Source: Geodermatophilaceae bacterium NBWT11
Lineage (GTDB): Bacteria > Actinomycetota > Actinomycetes > Mycobacteriales > Geodermatophilaceae
NCBI GenBank assembly: GCA_014218215.1
Contig: CP043652.1
Span: 744,001-808,000, forward strand
Direction of reading: 5' to 3'
Length of the DNA: 64,000 nt
In this document: positions 31,139 to 40,513 of the stretch, piece after piece
Layout of the letters: every line of letters starts with the position of its first letter
Numbering within the stretch: position 1 is the first letter of the stretch
The notes under the pieces: model-generated
The model's input: only the letters and a program-made list of their open reading frames with translations
What the model was told of the DNA's origin: nothing
Databases searched by the model: none
Translations under genes and position numbers: made by a program

Positions 31139-33802
31139 TCAGACCCGCCCGACCAGTCCCGGCCACAGCTGGCCGGCGTCGGCCTCCAGCATCCCGACGA
31201 AGGGGGGCAGCGAGAGCGGGCGGGACAGCAGGAAGCCCTGGGCGAAGCCGCAGCCCATCGACCGCAGCACGGCGAGCTGGCTGGGGGTCTCGACGCCCTC
31301 GGCGACGACGTCGATGCCCAGCCGGGCGCCGATGCCGATCACCGACTCGCACAGCGCCCGGGTCTGGGTGTCCTTGTCCAACCGGGCCAGGAACGTGCGG
31401 TCGAGCTTGATGATGTCCACCGGGAGCCGGGTCAGGTGGGCCAGCGAGGAGTAGCCGGACCCGAAGTCGTCCAGGGCCAGGTGCACGCCCATCAGCCGCA
31501 GCGCGGCGAAGTCGGTCTCCACGTGCATGCCGTCGGCCAGCACGGTGGACTCGGTGATCTCGATGACCAGCCGCTCCGCGGGCAGCCCGCTGGCCTGCAG
31601 GGCCCGCGAGACGTCCCCGACGAGGGTGCCGCTGGCCACGTGCACGGCGGAGACGTTGATCCCCAGCTTGAGCGGGGTGTCCCCGGGCTGGGGCAGGGCG
31701 ACCGCGGCGGTGGTGGCCTCGGCGAGCACCCAGCGCTGCAGGTCCCCGATGAGGCCCGAGCGCTCGGCGATCGGGATGAACTCCTCGGGCTCGAGCTCGC
31801 CGTAGGAGGGGTGCCGCCAGCGGGCGAGCGCCTCCACGCCGGTCACCCGCTGGGTGGCCAGGTCGACGATGGGCTGCCAGGCCAGCGCGAACTCACCGCG
31901 GGCCCGGGCGCCGACGAGGTCCTCGCGCAGCCGCTCCCGGCGGTCGCGGGCCGCGCCCATGGCCGGGTCGTACCGGCGCACCGACCCCGGCCCGGCGGTC
32001 CGGGCGGCGACGACGGCCAGCTCGGCCCGGTCGATGACCCCGGCAGGGGTGTCCCCGGCGGCCAGGGGGACGAGCCCGACGGCCGCGGAGAGGTCGACCA
32101 GGCCCAGCTCGGTGGTGACCGGCTGCTCCACGACCGACAGGCAGCGGGCCGCCACCAGGTCGGGCTCGCCGTCCACCCCGTGGGCCAGGACGGCGAAGAG
32201 CTCGGGCCCCACGCGGGCGACCTGGTCGTCACCGCGGACGGTGGCGCGCAACCGGCGGCCGACCTCGACCAGGGACACGTCGACCACGTCGCGGCCCACG
32301 TTCTCCCTGGCCTCGGCCAGCCCCTCCACCTCGAACAGCAGCAGGGCCACCCCGGGGGTGTCCCCCACCTCGCGGAGCTCCTCGGTCAGGGCCCGGACGT
32401 GGGCGGCACGGTTGGGCAGGCCCGTGACCGGGTCGCTGAAGGCCAGCGACCGCAGCTCGTCCTCGGTGTCCAACCGGGCCGTGATGTCGCGGCACTGCAG
32501 GACCAGGGCCGCGACGTCGGCGTCGGCCCGCAGGTCGGTGATGCCGACCTCCAGCACACGCCAGGTCCCGTCGGCGCCGGGCAACCGGAAGCTGCGCAGG
32601 CCGGTGAGCCGGCCGACCGGCACCGCCGGGTCGGTGAGCCAGGCGCGGACGGCGTCGACGTCCTGCGGGTGCACCCGGTCCAGGACCGGGGCGCCGGTGA
32701 GCGGCAGGCCCGACCGCTCGGCCGGCCCGGCCAGCGCGGGCGCCGCCCAGGTGACGGTCAGGTCGGCGTCGAGCACCAGGACGGCGTCGCTGCTGGAGCG
32801 CACGAGGGAGCGGAACCAGGCCTCGCTGCGCTGCAGGCGAGCGCCGACCCGGACCTCGTCGCGGGCCGAGACGCCTCGGTGCACGGCGGTGAGCACGAGC
32901 CCGAGGGCCACGGCGACCAGGGCGGCGCCGGTCGGGGGGTGGCCGAGCAGGGCGGAGCCCAGCAGCAGGACCGCGGCCACGACGACGACCACGTGCGGCA
33001 GCAGGTGCCCGGCCATGGTCAGCCGGTCGGTGAGCCGGTGCTGGTCCCCGGGCGCGGCGTCGTCGTCGCCGTCCCCGTCGTCCCGACCGGGATCGGCCGC
33101 CGAGGCGGCCAGGAGGAGCGTCGCACCCACCAGCAGCAGCGCGCGGGCCGCCAGCGCGGTGCCGGTGAAGGGGGCCTCGGAGCCCAGCGCGCCGAGGGCG
33201 TCGCCGACGGTGAGCGTGACCAGGGCGGCCAGCACCAGGGCACCGGTGACCCGGCGGGTGGCGTCGGCGGCGGTGGCGAGGGTGAGTCCGGCGCCCAGGA
33301 GGACCGTGGCGGCCAGGCAACTGGCCTCCAGGGCGACCCGGGAGGTGGTGTCCAGGTCGGCGGCCAGCGGGCTGACCACCAGCACCTGGCCCAGCACGAA
33401 GGCAGCCGTGCAGAACAGGGCGATCTCGGTGAGCAGCCGGGCACCGCCGGCCCGCAGCCGGCCGCGGCCCAGCAGCACCAGCACGCCGAACGCACCGAGC
33501 AGGTGGGCGGGGACCGAGGCCGCGGTGCGCCAGGCGTCCACCTGGCCGGTGCCGCCGGAGACCAGTTCGGCCAGCCCCGCGGTGGCGAGACCGACGAGCA
33601 GGGCGACGCCGAGGGTGCGCCACCCGCGGGCCGCGCCGACCCCGCCGCGGCGCAGCAGGAGCAGACCGGTCAGCGCCGTGACCGCGGCCACGAGGGCAGC
33701 AGCAGCGAACCGGCGGTCCTCGGCCGGGAGGGCGAGGACGCCGGCGAGCAGCACCAGGGACGCCAGTCCCAGCGGTGCCGCTCCTCGACGCAGATGATCC
33801 AC
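31139..33802 (-). CDS. Membrane PAS-GGDEF-EAL protein with degenerate GGDEF; predicted c-di-GMP phosphodiesterase
   Basis: About 887 residues and the same layout as its downstream neighbour: many N-terminal helices, a PAS domain (AWFRSLVRSSSDAVLVLDADL), GGDEF, then EAL. The cyclase signature is replaced by VGPELF (about 532-536), so synthesis is unlikely. The EAL domain keeps GVEALARWRHP (Glu about 657), ALDDFGSGYSSL and VAEGVET, so hydrolysis is likely. The GTG at 33802 was chosen because the alternative GTG at 33859 lies right after the ilvD terminator, leaving no promoter room; the alternative adds 19 residues. A 10-base inverted repeat abuts the chosen start. Co-transcribed with the intact paralogue. 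Confidence 0.88.
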   Translation of the reverse strand: MDHLRRGAAPLGLASLVLLAGVLALPAEDRRFAAAALVAAVTALTGLLLLRRGGVGAARGWRTLGVALLVGLATAGLAELVSGGTGQVDAWRTAASVPAHLLGAFGVLVLLGRGRLRAGGARLLTEIALFCTAAFVLGQVLVVSPLAADLDTTSRVALEASCLAATVLLGAGLTLATAADATRRVTGALVLAALVTLTVGDALGALGSEAPFTGTALAARALLLVGATLLLAASAADPGRDDGDGDDDAAPGDQHRLTDRLTMAGHLLPHVVVVVAAVLLLGSALLGHPPTGAALVAVALGLVLTAVHRGVSARDEVRVGARLQRSEAWFRSLVRSSSDAVLVLDADLTVTWAAPALAGPAERSGLPLTGAPVLDRVHPQDVDAVRAWLTDPAVPVGRLTGLRSFRLPGADGTWRVLEVGITDLRADADVAALVLQCRDITARLDTEDELRSLAFSDPVTGLPNRAAHVRALTEELREVGDTPGVALLLFEVEGLAEARENVGRDVVDVSLVEVGRRLRATVRGDDQVARVGPELFAVLAHGVDGEPDLVAARCLSVVEQPVTTELGLVDLSAAVGLVPLAAGDTPAGVIDRAELAVVAARTAGPGSVRRYDPAMGAARDRRERLREDLVGARARGEFALAWQPIVDLATQRVTGVEALARWRHPSYGELEPEEFIPIAERSGLIGDLQRWVLAEATTAAVALPQPGDTPLKLGINVSAVHVASGTLVGDVSRALQASGLPAERLVIEITESTVLADGMHVETDFAALRLMGVHLALDDFGSGYSSLAHLTRLPVDIIKLDRTFLARLDKDTQTRALCESVIGIGARLGIDVVAEGVETPSQLAVLRSMGCGFAQGFLLSRPLSLPPFVGMLEADAGQLWPGLVGRV

Positions 33803-33833
33803 ACGCTCAGTGTCGGCAGCTCTACTGAGCGTG
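33802..33833. promoter_or_regulatory. Inverted repeat at the start of the c-di-GMP gene pair
   Basis: CACGCTCAGT and ACTGAGCGTG, ten bases each and exactly complementary, separated by 12 bases. It lies immediately before the chosen start. It could be an operator or a 5' hairpin controlling translation; if the upstream GTG is the real start, it is coding. Confidence 0.45.
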
Positions 33834-33868
33834 AACAGGCGAGGCTCGCCGGGAGTCACCCGTTCGGG

Positions 33869-33906
33869 CGGTCCCGGTGGTCACCGGAGTGTGACCACCG
33901 GGACCG
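33869..33906 (-). terminator. ilvD terminator
   Basis: A perfect 16-base-pair stem, CGGTCCCGGTGGTCAC with its complement, and a six-base loop CGGAGT, five bases after the ilvD stop. Confidence 0.8.
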
Positions 33907-33911
33907 GTGAC

Positions 33912-35630
33912 TCACCCGCAGATGGCGCCCTGGGCGGCCGAACCGACGAGCTTGGCGTACTTGGCGAGGACGCCCCGGGTGTAGCGCGGGGCCGGCGGGG
34001 CCCAGCCCTCGGCCCGGCGGGCCAGCTCGTCGGCGTCGACGTGCAGGTCCAGGGTGCGGGCGGCGAGGTCGAGGACGATCCGGTCGCCGTCGCGGATGAA
34101 GGCGATCGGACCGCCGTCGGCGGCCTCGGGGGCGATGTGGCCCACGCACAGCCCCGTCGTCCCCCCGGAGAACCGGCCGTCGGTGAGCAGCAGGACGTCC
34201 TTGCCCAGCCCGGCGCCCTTGATCGCCCCGGTGACGGCCAGCATCTCGCGCATGCCGGGCCCGCCCCGGGGGCCCTCGTAGCGGATGACCACGACGTCGC
34301 CGTGCTTCAGCGTGCCCTCGGTGACCGCGGCCATCGCGCCGGCCTCACCGTCGAACACCCGGGCGGTGCCGTCGAAGACCTCGGCGTCGAAGCCGGCGCT
34401 CTTGACGACCGCGCCGTCCGGCGACAGCGAACCGCGCAGGACGGTGAGGCCACCGGTCTTGTGGATCGGGTCGTCCATCGCCCGGATGATCGCGCCGTCG
34501 GGGTCCTGCGGGCCGATGTGCGCGAGGTTCTCGGCCATCGTCCTCCCCGTGACGGTCAGGCAGTCCCCGTGCAGCAGCCCGGCGTCCAGCAGCGCCTTCA
34601 TGACCACCGGCACCCCGCCGATGCGGTCGATGTCGGTCATCACGAAGCGGCCGAAGGGCTTCACGTCGGCCAGGTGCGGGGTCTTGTCGCCGATCCGGTT
34701 GAAGTCGTCGAGGGTGAGGTCGACGTCGGCCTCGTGCGCGATGGCCAGCAGGTGCAGCACGGCGTTGGTCGAGCCACCGAGGGCCATGACCACGGTGATG
34801 GCGTTCTCGAACGCCTCCTTGGTCATGATGTCGCGGGCGGTGATGCCCTGGCGCAGCAGCTCCACGACGGCCTTGCCGGACTCCACGGCGTAGCCGTCCC
34901 GGCGCTTGTCCGGGGCCGGCGGGGCGGCGCTGCCGGGCAGGCTCATGCCCAGCGCCTCGGCGGCCGAGGCCATGGTGTTGGCGGTGTACATGCCGCCGCA
35001 GGCACCCTCACCGGGACAGGTCGCCTTCTCGATCGCGGTGAGCTCCTCGCGAGTGATCTTGCCGGCCGCGCAGGCGCCGACGCCCTCGAAGACGTCGATG
35101 ATCGTGAGGTCCCGGTCACCGAGCTTGCCGGGCATCGTGGCGCCGGCGTAGAGGAACACCGCGGCGAGGTCCAGGCGGGCCGCGGCCATCAGCATGCCGG
35201 GCAGCGACTTGTCGCAGCCGGCCAGCAGCACCGAGCCGTCCAGCCGCTCGGCGAACACGACGGTCTCCACCGAGTCGGCGATGACCTCGCGGGACACCAG
35301 CGAGGCGCGCATGCCCTCGTGGCCCATGGAGATGCCGTCGGAGACCGAGATGGTGCCGAACTCCAGCGGGAACCCGCCGCCCTCGTGCACGCCGGTCTTC
35401 ACGGCCTTGGCCAGCCGGTCCAGGCTCAGGTTGCAGGGGGTGATCTCGTTCCACGACGAGGCCACACCGATCTGCGGCTTCGCGAAGTCGTCGTCGCCCA
35501 TGCCCACCGCGCGCAGCATGGCGCGGGCCGGGGCCTTGGCGTCACCGTCGGTCACCTCGTGGGAGCGGGGCTTGATCGAGGCGTGCGTCGGTGCAGGAGT
35601 GCTGGTGTGCGGTTCGTCGACGGTCGTCAC
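33912..35630 (-). CDS. ilvD: Dihydroxy-acid dehydratase
   Basis: Third shared step of isoleucine/valine synthesis, an Fe-S enzyme. 572 residues. Cluster cysteines are visible in [17 protein letters not shown] and [12 protein letters not shown], with [11 protein letters not shown] and the late [14 protein letters not shown] substrate motif. The GTG at 35630 ([11 protein letters not shown]) was chosen; conserved sequence begins at about residue 20 with [11 protein letters not shown]. It is its own transcription unit ending in a strong hairpin, not part of ilvBNC. In M. tuberculosis ilvD lies elsewhere, so this placement differs. Confidence 0.96.
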   Translation of the reverse strand: MTTVDEPHTSTPAPTHASIKPRSHEVTDGDAKAPARAMLRAVGMGDDDFAKPQIGVASSWNEITPCNLSLDRLAKAVKTGVHEGGGFPLEFGTISVSDGISMGHEGMRASLVSREVIADSVETVVFAERLDGSVLLAGCDKSLPGMLMAAARLDLAAVFLYAGATMPGKLGDRDLTIIDVFEGVGACAAGKITREELTAIEKATCPGEGACGGMYTANTMASAAEALGMSLPGSAAPPAPDKRRDGYAVESGKAVVELLRQGITARDIMTKEAFENAITVVMALGGSTNAVLHLLAIAHEADVDLTLDDFNRIGDKTPHLADVKPFGRFVMTDIDRIGGVPVVMKALLDAGLLHGDCLTVTGRTMAENLAHIGPQDPDGAIIRAMDDPIHKTGGLTVLRGSLSPDGAVVKSAGFDAEVFDGTARVFDGEAGAMAAVTEGTLKHGDVVVIRYEGPRGGPGMREMLAVTGAIKGAGLGKDVLLLTDGRFSGGTTGLCVGHIAPEAADGGPIAFIRDGDRIVLDLAARTLDLHVDADELARRAEGWAPPAPRYTRGVLAKYAKLVGSAAQGAICG

Positions 35631-35683
35631 GCCCGGGATCGTATGCCCGCACGGCGACCCGCCGTCTGGGAGCATCGACGGAC

Positions 35684-36055
35684 GTGAACACAGCACAGCT
35701 GCGGATGAGCCGCACGGCGTTGGTCCCCGTCGTGATCCTGCTGGTGTGCGTCGTCCCGATCGCCGGCGCCGCGTGGTGGGGTCTCCCGCTGCTGCTGGTG
35801 CCCGTCGTCGCCGCGGCCTGGGTGCTGCGGGTCGGCGTCGACGTCGGCGCCGCCGGGGTCACCCCGCGCAGCCTGCTGACCGCCCGCACCGTGCCCTGGG
35901 ACCAGGTCGCCGGCATCCGGGTCGGCGAGGACCAGGACCTGTGGCTGGTGCGCACCACCGGCACCGAGGTCCGGCTCCCCGTCGTCCGCGCCCGGGACCT
36001 GCCCCAGCTGTCCGCCGCCTCCGCGGGCCGCATCCCCGACCCCAGCGCCCCCTGA
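35684..36055 (+). CDS. Cfp6-like PH-domain membrane protein
   Basis: 123 residues. Two adjacent hydrophobic segments ([18 protein letters not shown] and [17 protein letters not shown]) precede a small bacterial PH domain: [24 protein letters not shown] and [17 protein letters not shown]. This matches low-molecular-weight antigen Cfp6 of mycobacteria, also next to ilvB. A GTG at 35684 ([11 protein letters not shown]) is preferred. It is divergent from ilvD. PH domains of this class sit at the membrane; the ligand is unknown. Confidence 0.8.
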   Translation: MNTAQLRMSRTALVPVVILLVCVVPIAGAAWWGLPLLLVPVVAAAWVLRVGVDVGAAGVTPRSLLTARTVPWDQVAGIRVGEDQDLWLVRTTGTEVRLPVVRARDLPQLSAASAGRIPDPSAP

Positions 36056-36059
36056 CCCC

Positions 36060-36119
36060 GGCGGAGGAAGCTCCACACCCCCTCAGCGGCCCATCAGGGG
36101 GTGCAGGGGTTCCTCCGCC
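36060..36119. terminator. Bidirectional terminator between the PH protein and the 2-hydroxyacid dehydrogenase
   Basis: A long imperfect hairpin: GGCGGAGGAA pairs with TTCCTCCGCC at the base and CACCCCCT with AGGGGGTG near the tip. It fills the gap between convergent stop codons. Confidence 0.8.
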
Positions 36120-37067
36120 TCAGTAGGCGTCGACGACGTTCTGCAGGGGCTGGCCGGCGAGCACCCGGTCGAGCTGGTCGAGGACGGCGTCGGTCGCCCG
36201 CTCGGCTGTCTGCGGCACGGCTCCGCCGACGTGTGGGGTGAGCAGCAGGTTCGGGGCGGCGAACAGCGGGTGGCCCTCGGGCAACGGCTCGGGCTCGGTG
36301 ACGTCCAGGGCGGCGCGCAGCCGGCCGGAGGTGAGCTCGGCGAGCAGCGCGTCGGTGTCGACGACGACGCCGCGCGCGGCGTTGACCAGCAGGGAGTCGT
36401 CGGGCATGGCGGCCAGGAACGCCGCGTCGACCATGCCGGTGGTCTCCGGGGTGACCGGGACGATGAGGACGACGACGTCGGCCTCGGGCAGCAGCTGGGG
36501 CAGCTCGTCGGTGGAGCGGACGCCGTCCCGGGCGGTGCGGGCCACGAAGGTGAGGTCGACGTCGAAGCCGGCCAGCATCTCCCCGATGGTGCGGCCGATG
36601 TCCCCGGCGCCGACGACGAGCACCCGGGCCCCGACCATCGAGTGGTGGGTGCCCGGCGTCCAGCGCCCGGCGTCCTGCTCGCGGACGAAGGTCGGGATGC
36701 CGCGCTGGGCGGCCAGGGCCGCGGTGACCGCCCACTCGGCGGTGGCCGGGGTGTGTGCGCCCCGGGCGTTGCACAGGGCGACGCCGTCGGGTGTCTTCCC
36801 GACGAACCGCTCGGCGCCGGCGCTGGTCAGCTGGACCAGGCGCAGCCGGGGCAACGCGTCGAAGAGCCCGTCGGGCACGCCGCTGCCATCGGGCACCCAG
36901 ACCTGGGCACGGGCGGCCTCCCCGGTGGGCGGGCCGTCGGCGGGGTCGAACCGGTGCGCGCGGATGCGGGAGGACAGCCCCTCCAGGGCCTCCCCCATGG
37001 CGCGCGAGGGCACCAGCACGTGCAGCGTCTCGTCGTCGGACAGGTCGATCGTCAGGGCGTCGGGCAC
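36120..37067 (-). CDS. D-isomer specific 2-hydroxyacid dehydrogenase
   Basis: 315 residues. The NAD-binding motif VLVVGAGDIGRTIGEML is at about residue 150; catalytic Arg lies in VNAARGVVVDTDALL, Glu in TEPEPLPEGHPLF and His in TPHVGGAVPQ. The substrate domain has TSAGAERF. A shorter family member without ACT domain, unlike SerA. GTG start at 37067. Divergent from the LppZ-like gene by 68 bases. The physiological substrate is unknown (glyoxylate, hydroxypyruvate or 2-oxoacid reduction are all possible). Confidence 0.9.
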   Translation of the reverse strand: MPDALTIDLSDDETLHVLVPSRAMGEALEGLSSRIRAHRFDPADGPPTGEAARAQVWVPDGSGVPDGLFDALPRLRLVQLTSAGAERFVGKTPDGVALCNARGAHTPATAEWAVTAALAAQRGIPTFVREQDAGRWTPGTHHSMVGARVLVVGAGDIGRTIGEMLAGFDVDLTFVARTARDGVRSTDELPQLLPEADVVVLIVPVTPETTGMVDAAFLAAMPDDSLLVNAARGVVVDTDALLAELTSGRLRAALDVTEPEPLPEGHPLFAAPNLLLTPHVGGAVPQTAERATDAVLDQLDRVLAGQPLQNVVDAY

Positions 37068-37135
37068 GGTTCCCGACCGTAGGGGGCTCCTGCGTCCACG
37101 GCGATCCCGGCCCCGACCCCCGTACCCTCGCAGGC

Positions 37136-38293
37136 GTGACCGGGGGGACGAGACGCGCGCCGTGGCTGGTGGCCGTGGCGGCGTCCTGCCTGCTCGTCAC
37201 CGCGTGCAGCAGCGGGTACGAGCCGGCCGGCCCGTTCCGCGCCGTGCCCGAGGGCCCGGGCCCGCAGGTGGCCCCGCCGACCGACACGGCGCCCGGCCCG
37301 CTCCCGGAGGACCCCTCGACGCCGGGCACGGAGGACGAGCAGCCCGGTGACCCGAACGTGCTGGCCACCGACCTCGCCGTCCCCACCGGACTGGTGCTGC
37401 TGCCCGACGGCACCGGCATCGTCGCCGAGCGGGAGACCGGCCGGTTGCTGCAGGTCTACCCCGACCGCTCCCCCGCCCGGGAGCTGATGACCGTCGCCGG
37501 GGTCGACACCACCGGTGACGGCGGCCTGCTGGGCCTGGCCCTCTCGCCCACCTACGCCGAGGACGGCCTGCTCTACGCCTACCTGTCCACCGCGACCGAC
37601 AACCGGGTGGTGCGCTTCCCGCTCGGCGGTCAGCCCAACGAGGTGGTCACCGGCATCCCGCGCGGGGAGACCCGCAACGGCGGCGGCCTGGTCTTCGGCC
37701 CCGACGGCACGCTGTACGTGGGCACCGGCGACACCGGCAACGCCGCGCTCGCCCAGGACCCGGCCTCGCTGGCCGGGAAGGTGCTGGCCTACGACGTGTT
37801 CGGCCAGCCCGTCGGCGCCAGCGCGGTCTACAGCCAGGGTCTGTCGAACGTGACCTCGCTGTGCGTCGGCGACGACGCGGTCTACGCCACCGACGACGCC
37901 GCGACCGGTCCCGACGACCTCGAACGGCTCGTCGCCGGCGGCGACTACGGCTCCCCCACGGCGCTGCCCGGGTCCAACGCCCCGGTCCTCGCGGTGCCCG
38001 AGGCCGTCGCCGGGCTGGCGGGCTGCGCGGTCTCCGGGGACTTCGTCTACCTCGGGGCCCTGGACGGCCGGCAGGTGCACCTGGTCACCCTCGGCCCGGA
38101 CGGCGCACCGACCGGTGACCCGGTGCCCTTCCTGGCCGAGGAGTACGGCCGGCTGCGCACGGTGGTCGTCGACGCCGAGGGCGCACTGTGGATCACCACG
38201 TCGAACACCGACGGCCTGGGCACCCCCGCCGAGGACGACGACAAGGTGCTGCGCATCCAGCCCCCGAACTCCGACGCCGACAGCCCGCTCTAG
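37136..38293 (+). CDS. LppZ-like lipoprotein, sorbosone/glucose dehydrogenase-type beta-propeller
   Basis: 385 residues. A lipoprotein signal ends in LLVTACSSG, placing the lipidated Cys at about 23. A Pro/Asp-rich linker follows, then a six-bladed PQQ-dehydrogenase (GSDH) propeller with VPTGLVLLPDGTGIVAERE, DGGLLGLALSPTYAEDGLLY and GGLVFGPDGTLYVGTGDTG. M. tuberculosis has lppZ in the same neighbourhood. Extracellular sugar oxidation with bound PQQ is the family reaction, but many actinobacterial members lack proven activity. Its stop overlaps the opposite-strand GNAT stop (CTAG). Confidence 0.88.
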   Translation: MTGGTRRAPWLVAVAASCLLVTACSSGYEPAGPFRAVPEGPGPQVAPPTDTAPGPLPEDPSTPGTEDEQPGDPNVLATDLAVPTGLVLLPDGTGIVAERETGRLLQVYPDRSPARELMTVAGVDTTGDGGLLGLALSPTYAEDGLLYAYLSTATDNRVVRFPLGGQPNEVVTGIPRGETRNGGGLVFGPDGTLYVGTGDTGNAALAQDPASLAGKVLAYDVFGQPVGASAVYSQGLSNVTSLCVGDDAVYATDDAATGPDDLERLVAGGDYGSPTALPGSNAPVLAVPEAVAGLAGCAVSGDFVYLGALDGRQVHLVTLGPDGAPTGDPVPFLAEEYGRLRTVVVDAEGALWITTSNTDGLGTPAEDDDKVLRIQPPNSDADSPL

Positions 38294-38820
38294 AGCTCCA
38301 GCCGGTAGACCACGTGGTCGCGGCTGTCGGCCGGGTCGTCCGGCTCGAGTTCGCCCTCGGCGACCCGGGTTAAACCGGCCTTCTCCAGGGCGCGCCAGGA
38401 GCGGCGGTTCTGTGCGTGCACGGGGACGACGACGTCGCGCGCGTCGGGGTACAGCGCCTGCAGCTCGCCGACCGCGGCCGAGACCAGGGCCGGCCCGACC
38501 CCGCGCCCCCGCGCACTCGGCACCCCGAGGAGGTAGTCGACGCTCACCGCGCCGTCGGGGACCGGCCAGACCGTCGCGATCGCCGCGAGCTCGGCGGGCT
38601 CGTCGGCCCAGCGGTACCCCTGCACCAGGCCGACGGGCGCCCCGTCGTCGAGCACCACCCACACGCGGGTCGGGTCGGTGCCGTCGACGGACGGGCCGTA
38701 CTGGGCCTCCACGGCCTCGGCCGAGCTGTCGTCGGCCCACCAGCGCCGGACCAACGGCTCGTCCAGCCACGACCGCAGCAGCACGAGGTCCTCGCGCTGC
38801 AGCGGCCGCAGCGTGATCAC
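38290..38820 (-). CDS. GNAT N-acetyltransferase, AAC(6')/IucB-like subgroup
   Basis: 176 residues. [21 protein letters not shown] and LVRRWW define the N-terminal region of the AAC(6')-like/acetyltransferase_8 group; the acetyl-CoA loop is [15 protein letters not shown], followed by [17 protein letters not shown]. It follows gatB with a four-base overlap, so it is the last gene of the gat operon. Drug resistance cannot be concluded: the fold is shared with many housekeeping acetyltransferases. Confidence 0.88.
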   Translation of the reverse strand: MITLRPLQREDLVLLRSWLDEPLVRRWWADDSSAEAVEAQYGPSVDGTDPTRVWVVLDDGAPVGLVQGYRWADEPAELAAIATVWPVPDGAVSVDYLLGVPSARGRGVGPALVSAAVGELQALYPDARDVVVPVHAQNRRSWRALEKAGLTRVAEGELEPDDPADSRDHVVYRLEL

Positions 38821-40316
38821 CCGAGCACGCGCTCCTCGAGCATCCGGCGCACGGTGGCGGCGTCGGCCTTGCCGCGGGTCTCCTTCATGACCGCACCGAC
38901 CAGGGCACCCAGCGCCGCGGTCTTTCCTCCCTTGACCTTCTCGACCACGTCCGGAGCGCCGGCGATCGCGGCGTCCACGGCGGCACCGAGCTCGTCGGAG
39001 TCGCCCATGACGGCCAGCCCGCGGCCCTCGACCACCTGACGCGGGGAGCCCTCACCGGCGAGCACGCCGTCGAGCACCTGGCGGGCCAGCTGGTCGTTGA
39101 CGGTGCCCTCGCCGACGAGCGCGACCAGTTCGGCGACCTGCTCCGGGGTGACGGCGAGCTCGGTGAGCTCGACGCCGGCGTCCTTGGCGCGGCGGGAGAG
39201 CTCGCCCAGCCACCACTTGCGGGCGTCGGCGGGGGGTGCGCCGGCGGCCACGGTGTCGGCGACCAGCCCCAGGGCGTTGGCGTTGAGCAACCAGGCCATC
39301 TCGGTGTCGGAGAGCCCCCACTCCTCGCGCAGCCGCACGCGACGGGCGGCGGGGAGCTCGGGGAGCCCCGCGGTCAGCTCCTCGACCCAGGTGGCGTCGG
39401 GTGCCATCGGGACCAGGTCGGGCTCGGGGAAGTACCGGTAGTCGGTGGCCTCCTCCTTGCTGCGCCCGGAGGACGTGGAGCCGGTGTCCTCGTGGAAGTG
39501 CCGGGTCTCCTGGACGATCCGGCCGCCGTCGTCGAGCACGGCACCCTGCCGACGCATCTCGTAGCGCACCGACCGCTCGACCGAGCGCAACGAGTTGACG
39601 TTCTTGGTCTCGGTCCGGGTGCCCCACTCGAGGCTGCCGGTCGGGGCCAGGGAGATGTTGACGTCGCACCGCAGGCTGCCCTGCTCCATGCGCACGTCGG
39701 AGACCCCGAGGGCCTGGACGATCTCGCGCAGCTCGGTGACGTAGGCGCGGGCGACCTCGGGGGCCTTGGCGCCGACGCCCGGGACCGGCCGGGTGACGAT
39801 CTCCACCAGCGGGATGCCGGCCCGGTTGTAGTCGACCAGCGAGTGGTCGGCACCGTGGATGCGCCCGGTGGCACCGCCGACGTGCAGGTTCTTGCCGGTG
39901 TCCTCCTCGAGGTGCACCCGCTCGATCTCCACCCGGTAGGTCTCGCCGTCGACCTCGACGTCCAGGTGCCCGGCCGTGCAGAGCGGCTCGTCGTACTGGC
40001 TGGTCTGGAAGCCCTTGGGGATGTCGGGGTAGAAGTAGTTCTTCCGGGCGAAGCGGCACCAGGTCGCGATCCGGCAGCCCAGGGCCAGCCCGATCTTGAT
40101 GGTGGCCTCGATCGCGGCGGCATTGGCCACCGGCAGCGAGCCGGGCAGGCCCAGGCAGACCGGGCAGGTCTGGGTGTTGGGCTCGGCGCCGAAGGTGGTG
40201 GCGCAGCCGCAGAACATCTTCGACGCGGTGCCCAGCTCGACGTGGGTCTCCAGCCCGATGACCGGCTCGTACCGGGTCAGGACGTCGTCGAACTCCAGCA
40301 GGCGGTCAGTGCTCAC
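38817..40316 (-). CDS. gatB: Aspartyl/glutamyl-tRNA amidotransferase subunit B
   Basis: tRNA-binding and kinase-like subunit that activates Glu (or Asp) on mischarged tRNA. 499 residues: [23 protein letters not shown] at the start, zinc cysteines in CGC and TCPVCLG, then [19 protein letters not shown] and the long helical C-terminus with the YqeY-type tail ([21 protein letters not shown]). GTG start. It overlaps the 66-residue membrane gene upstream and the GNAT gene downstream by four bases each. Confidence 0.97.
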   Translation of the reverse strand: MSTDRLLEFDDVLTRYEPVIGLETHVELGTASKMFCGCATTFGAEPNTQTCPVCLGLPGSLPVANAAAIEATIKIGLALGCRIATWCRFARKNYFYPDIPKGFQTSQYDEPLCTAGHLDVEVDGETYRVEIERVHLEEDTGKNLHVGGATGRIHGADHSLVDYNRAGIPLVEIVTRPVPGVGAKAPEVARAYVTELREIVQALGVSDVRMEQGSLRCDVNISLAPTGSLEWGTRTETKNVNSLRSVERSVRYEMRRQGAVLDDGGRIVQETRHFHEDTGSTSSGRSKEEATDYRYFPEPDLVPMAPDATWVEELTAGLPELPAARRVRLREEWGLSDTEMAWLLNANALGLVADTVAAGAPPADARKWWLGELSRRAKDAGVELTELAVTPEQVAELVALVGEGTVNDQLARQVLDGVLAGEGSPRQVVEGRGLAVMGDSDELGAAVDAAIAGAPDVVEKVKGGKTAALGALVGAVMKETRGKADAATVRRMLEERVLG

Positions 40317-40513
40317 GACGTGCCACCGATCCCGCTCTGCGCGGCGCTCTGCTTGCTGATCGACCGGGCGGTCAGCACCGCGCCGACGGCAGTCACGACG
40401 CCCAGGACGACGAAGACGGCGAAGACCGGGCGACCGGTGAACACCCAGAGCAGGACGCCGGCGACGGCGACCAGGTCGGCGAGGAAGAAGGCGAGCATCA
40501 AGGGACGGTTCAC
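40313..40513 (-). CDS. Small two-helix membrane protein inside the gat operon
   Basis: 66 residues, unknown function. Two hydrophobic helices ([20 protein letters not shown] and [20 protein letters not shown]) and a short polar tail ([17 protein letters not shown]). It overlaps gatA and gatB by four bases (GTGA) at both ends, so translation is tightly coupled. The overlaps and clean hydrophobic pattern argue it is a real gene despite its size. No motif suggests a role. Confidence 0.8.
   Translation of the reverse strand: MNRPLMLAFFLADLVAVAGVLLWVFTGRPVFAVFVVLGVVTAVGAVLTARSISKQSAAQSGIGGTS

Noticed and set aside
30044-33910. 1288-codon plus-strand frame opposite the c-di-GMP genes
   Set aside because: Shadow of two recognisable GGDEF-EAL proteins; no domain recognisable in it.
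38290-38820. GNAT as an aminoglycoside resistance gene
   Set aside because: The subgroup resemblance is not enough; it is embedded in a housekeeping operon with normal base composition.
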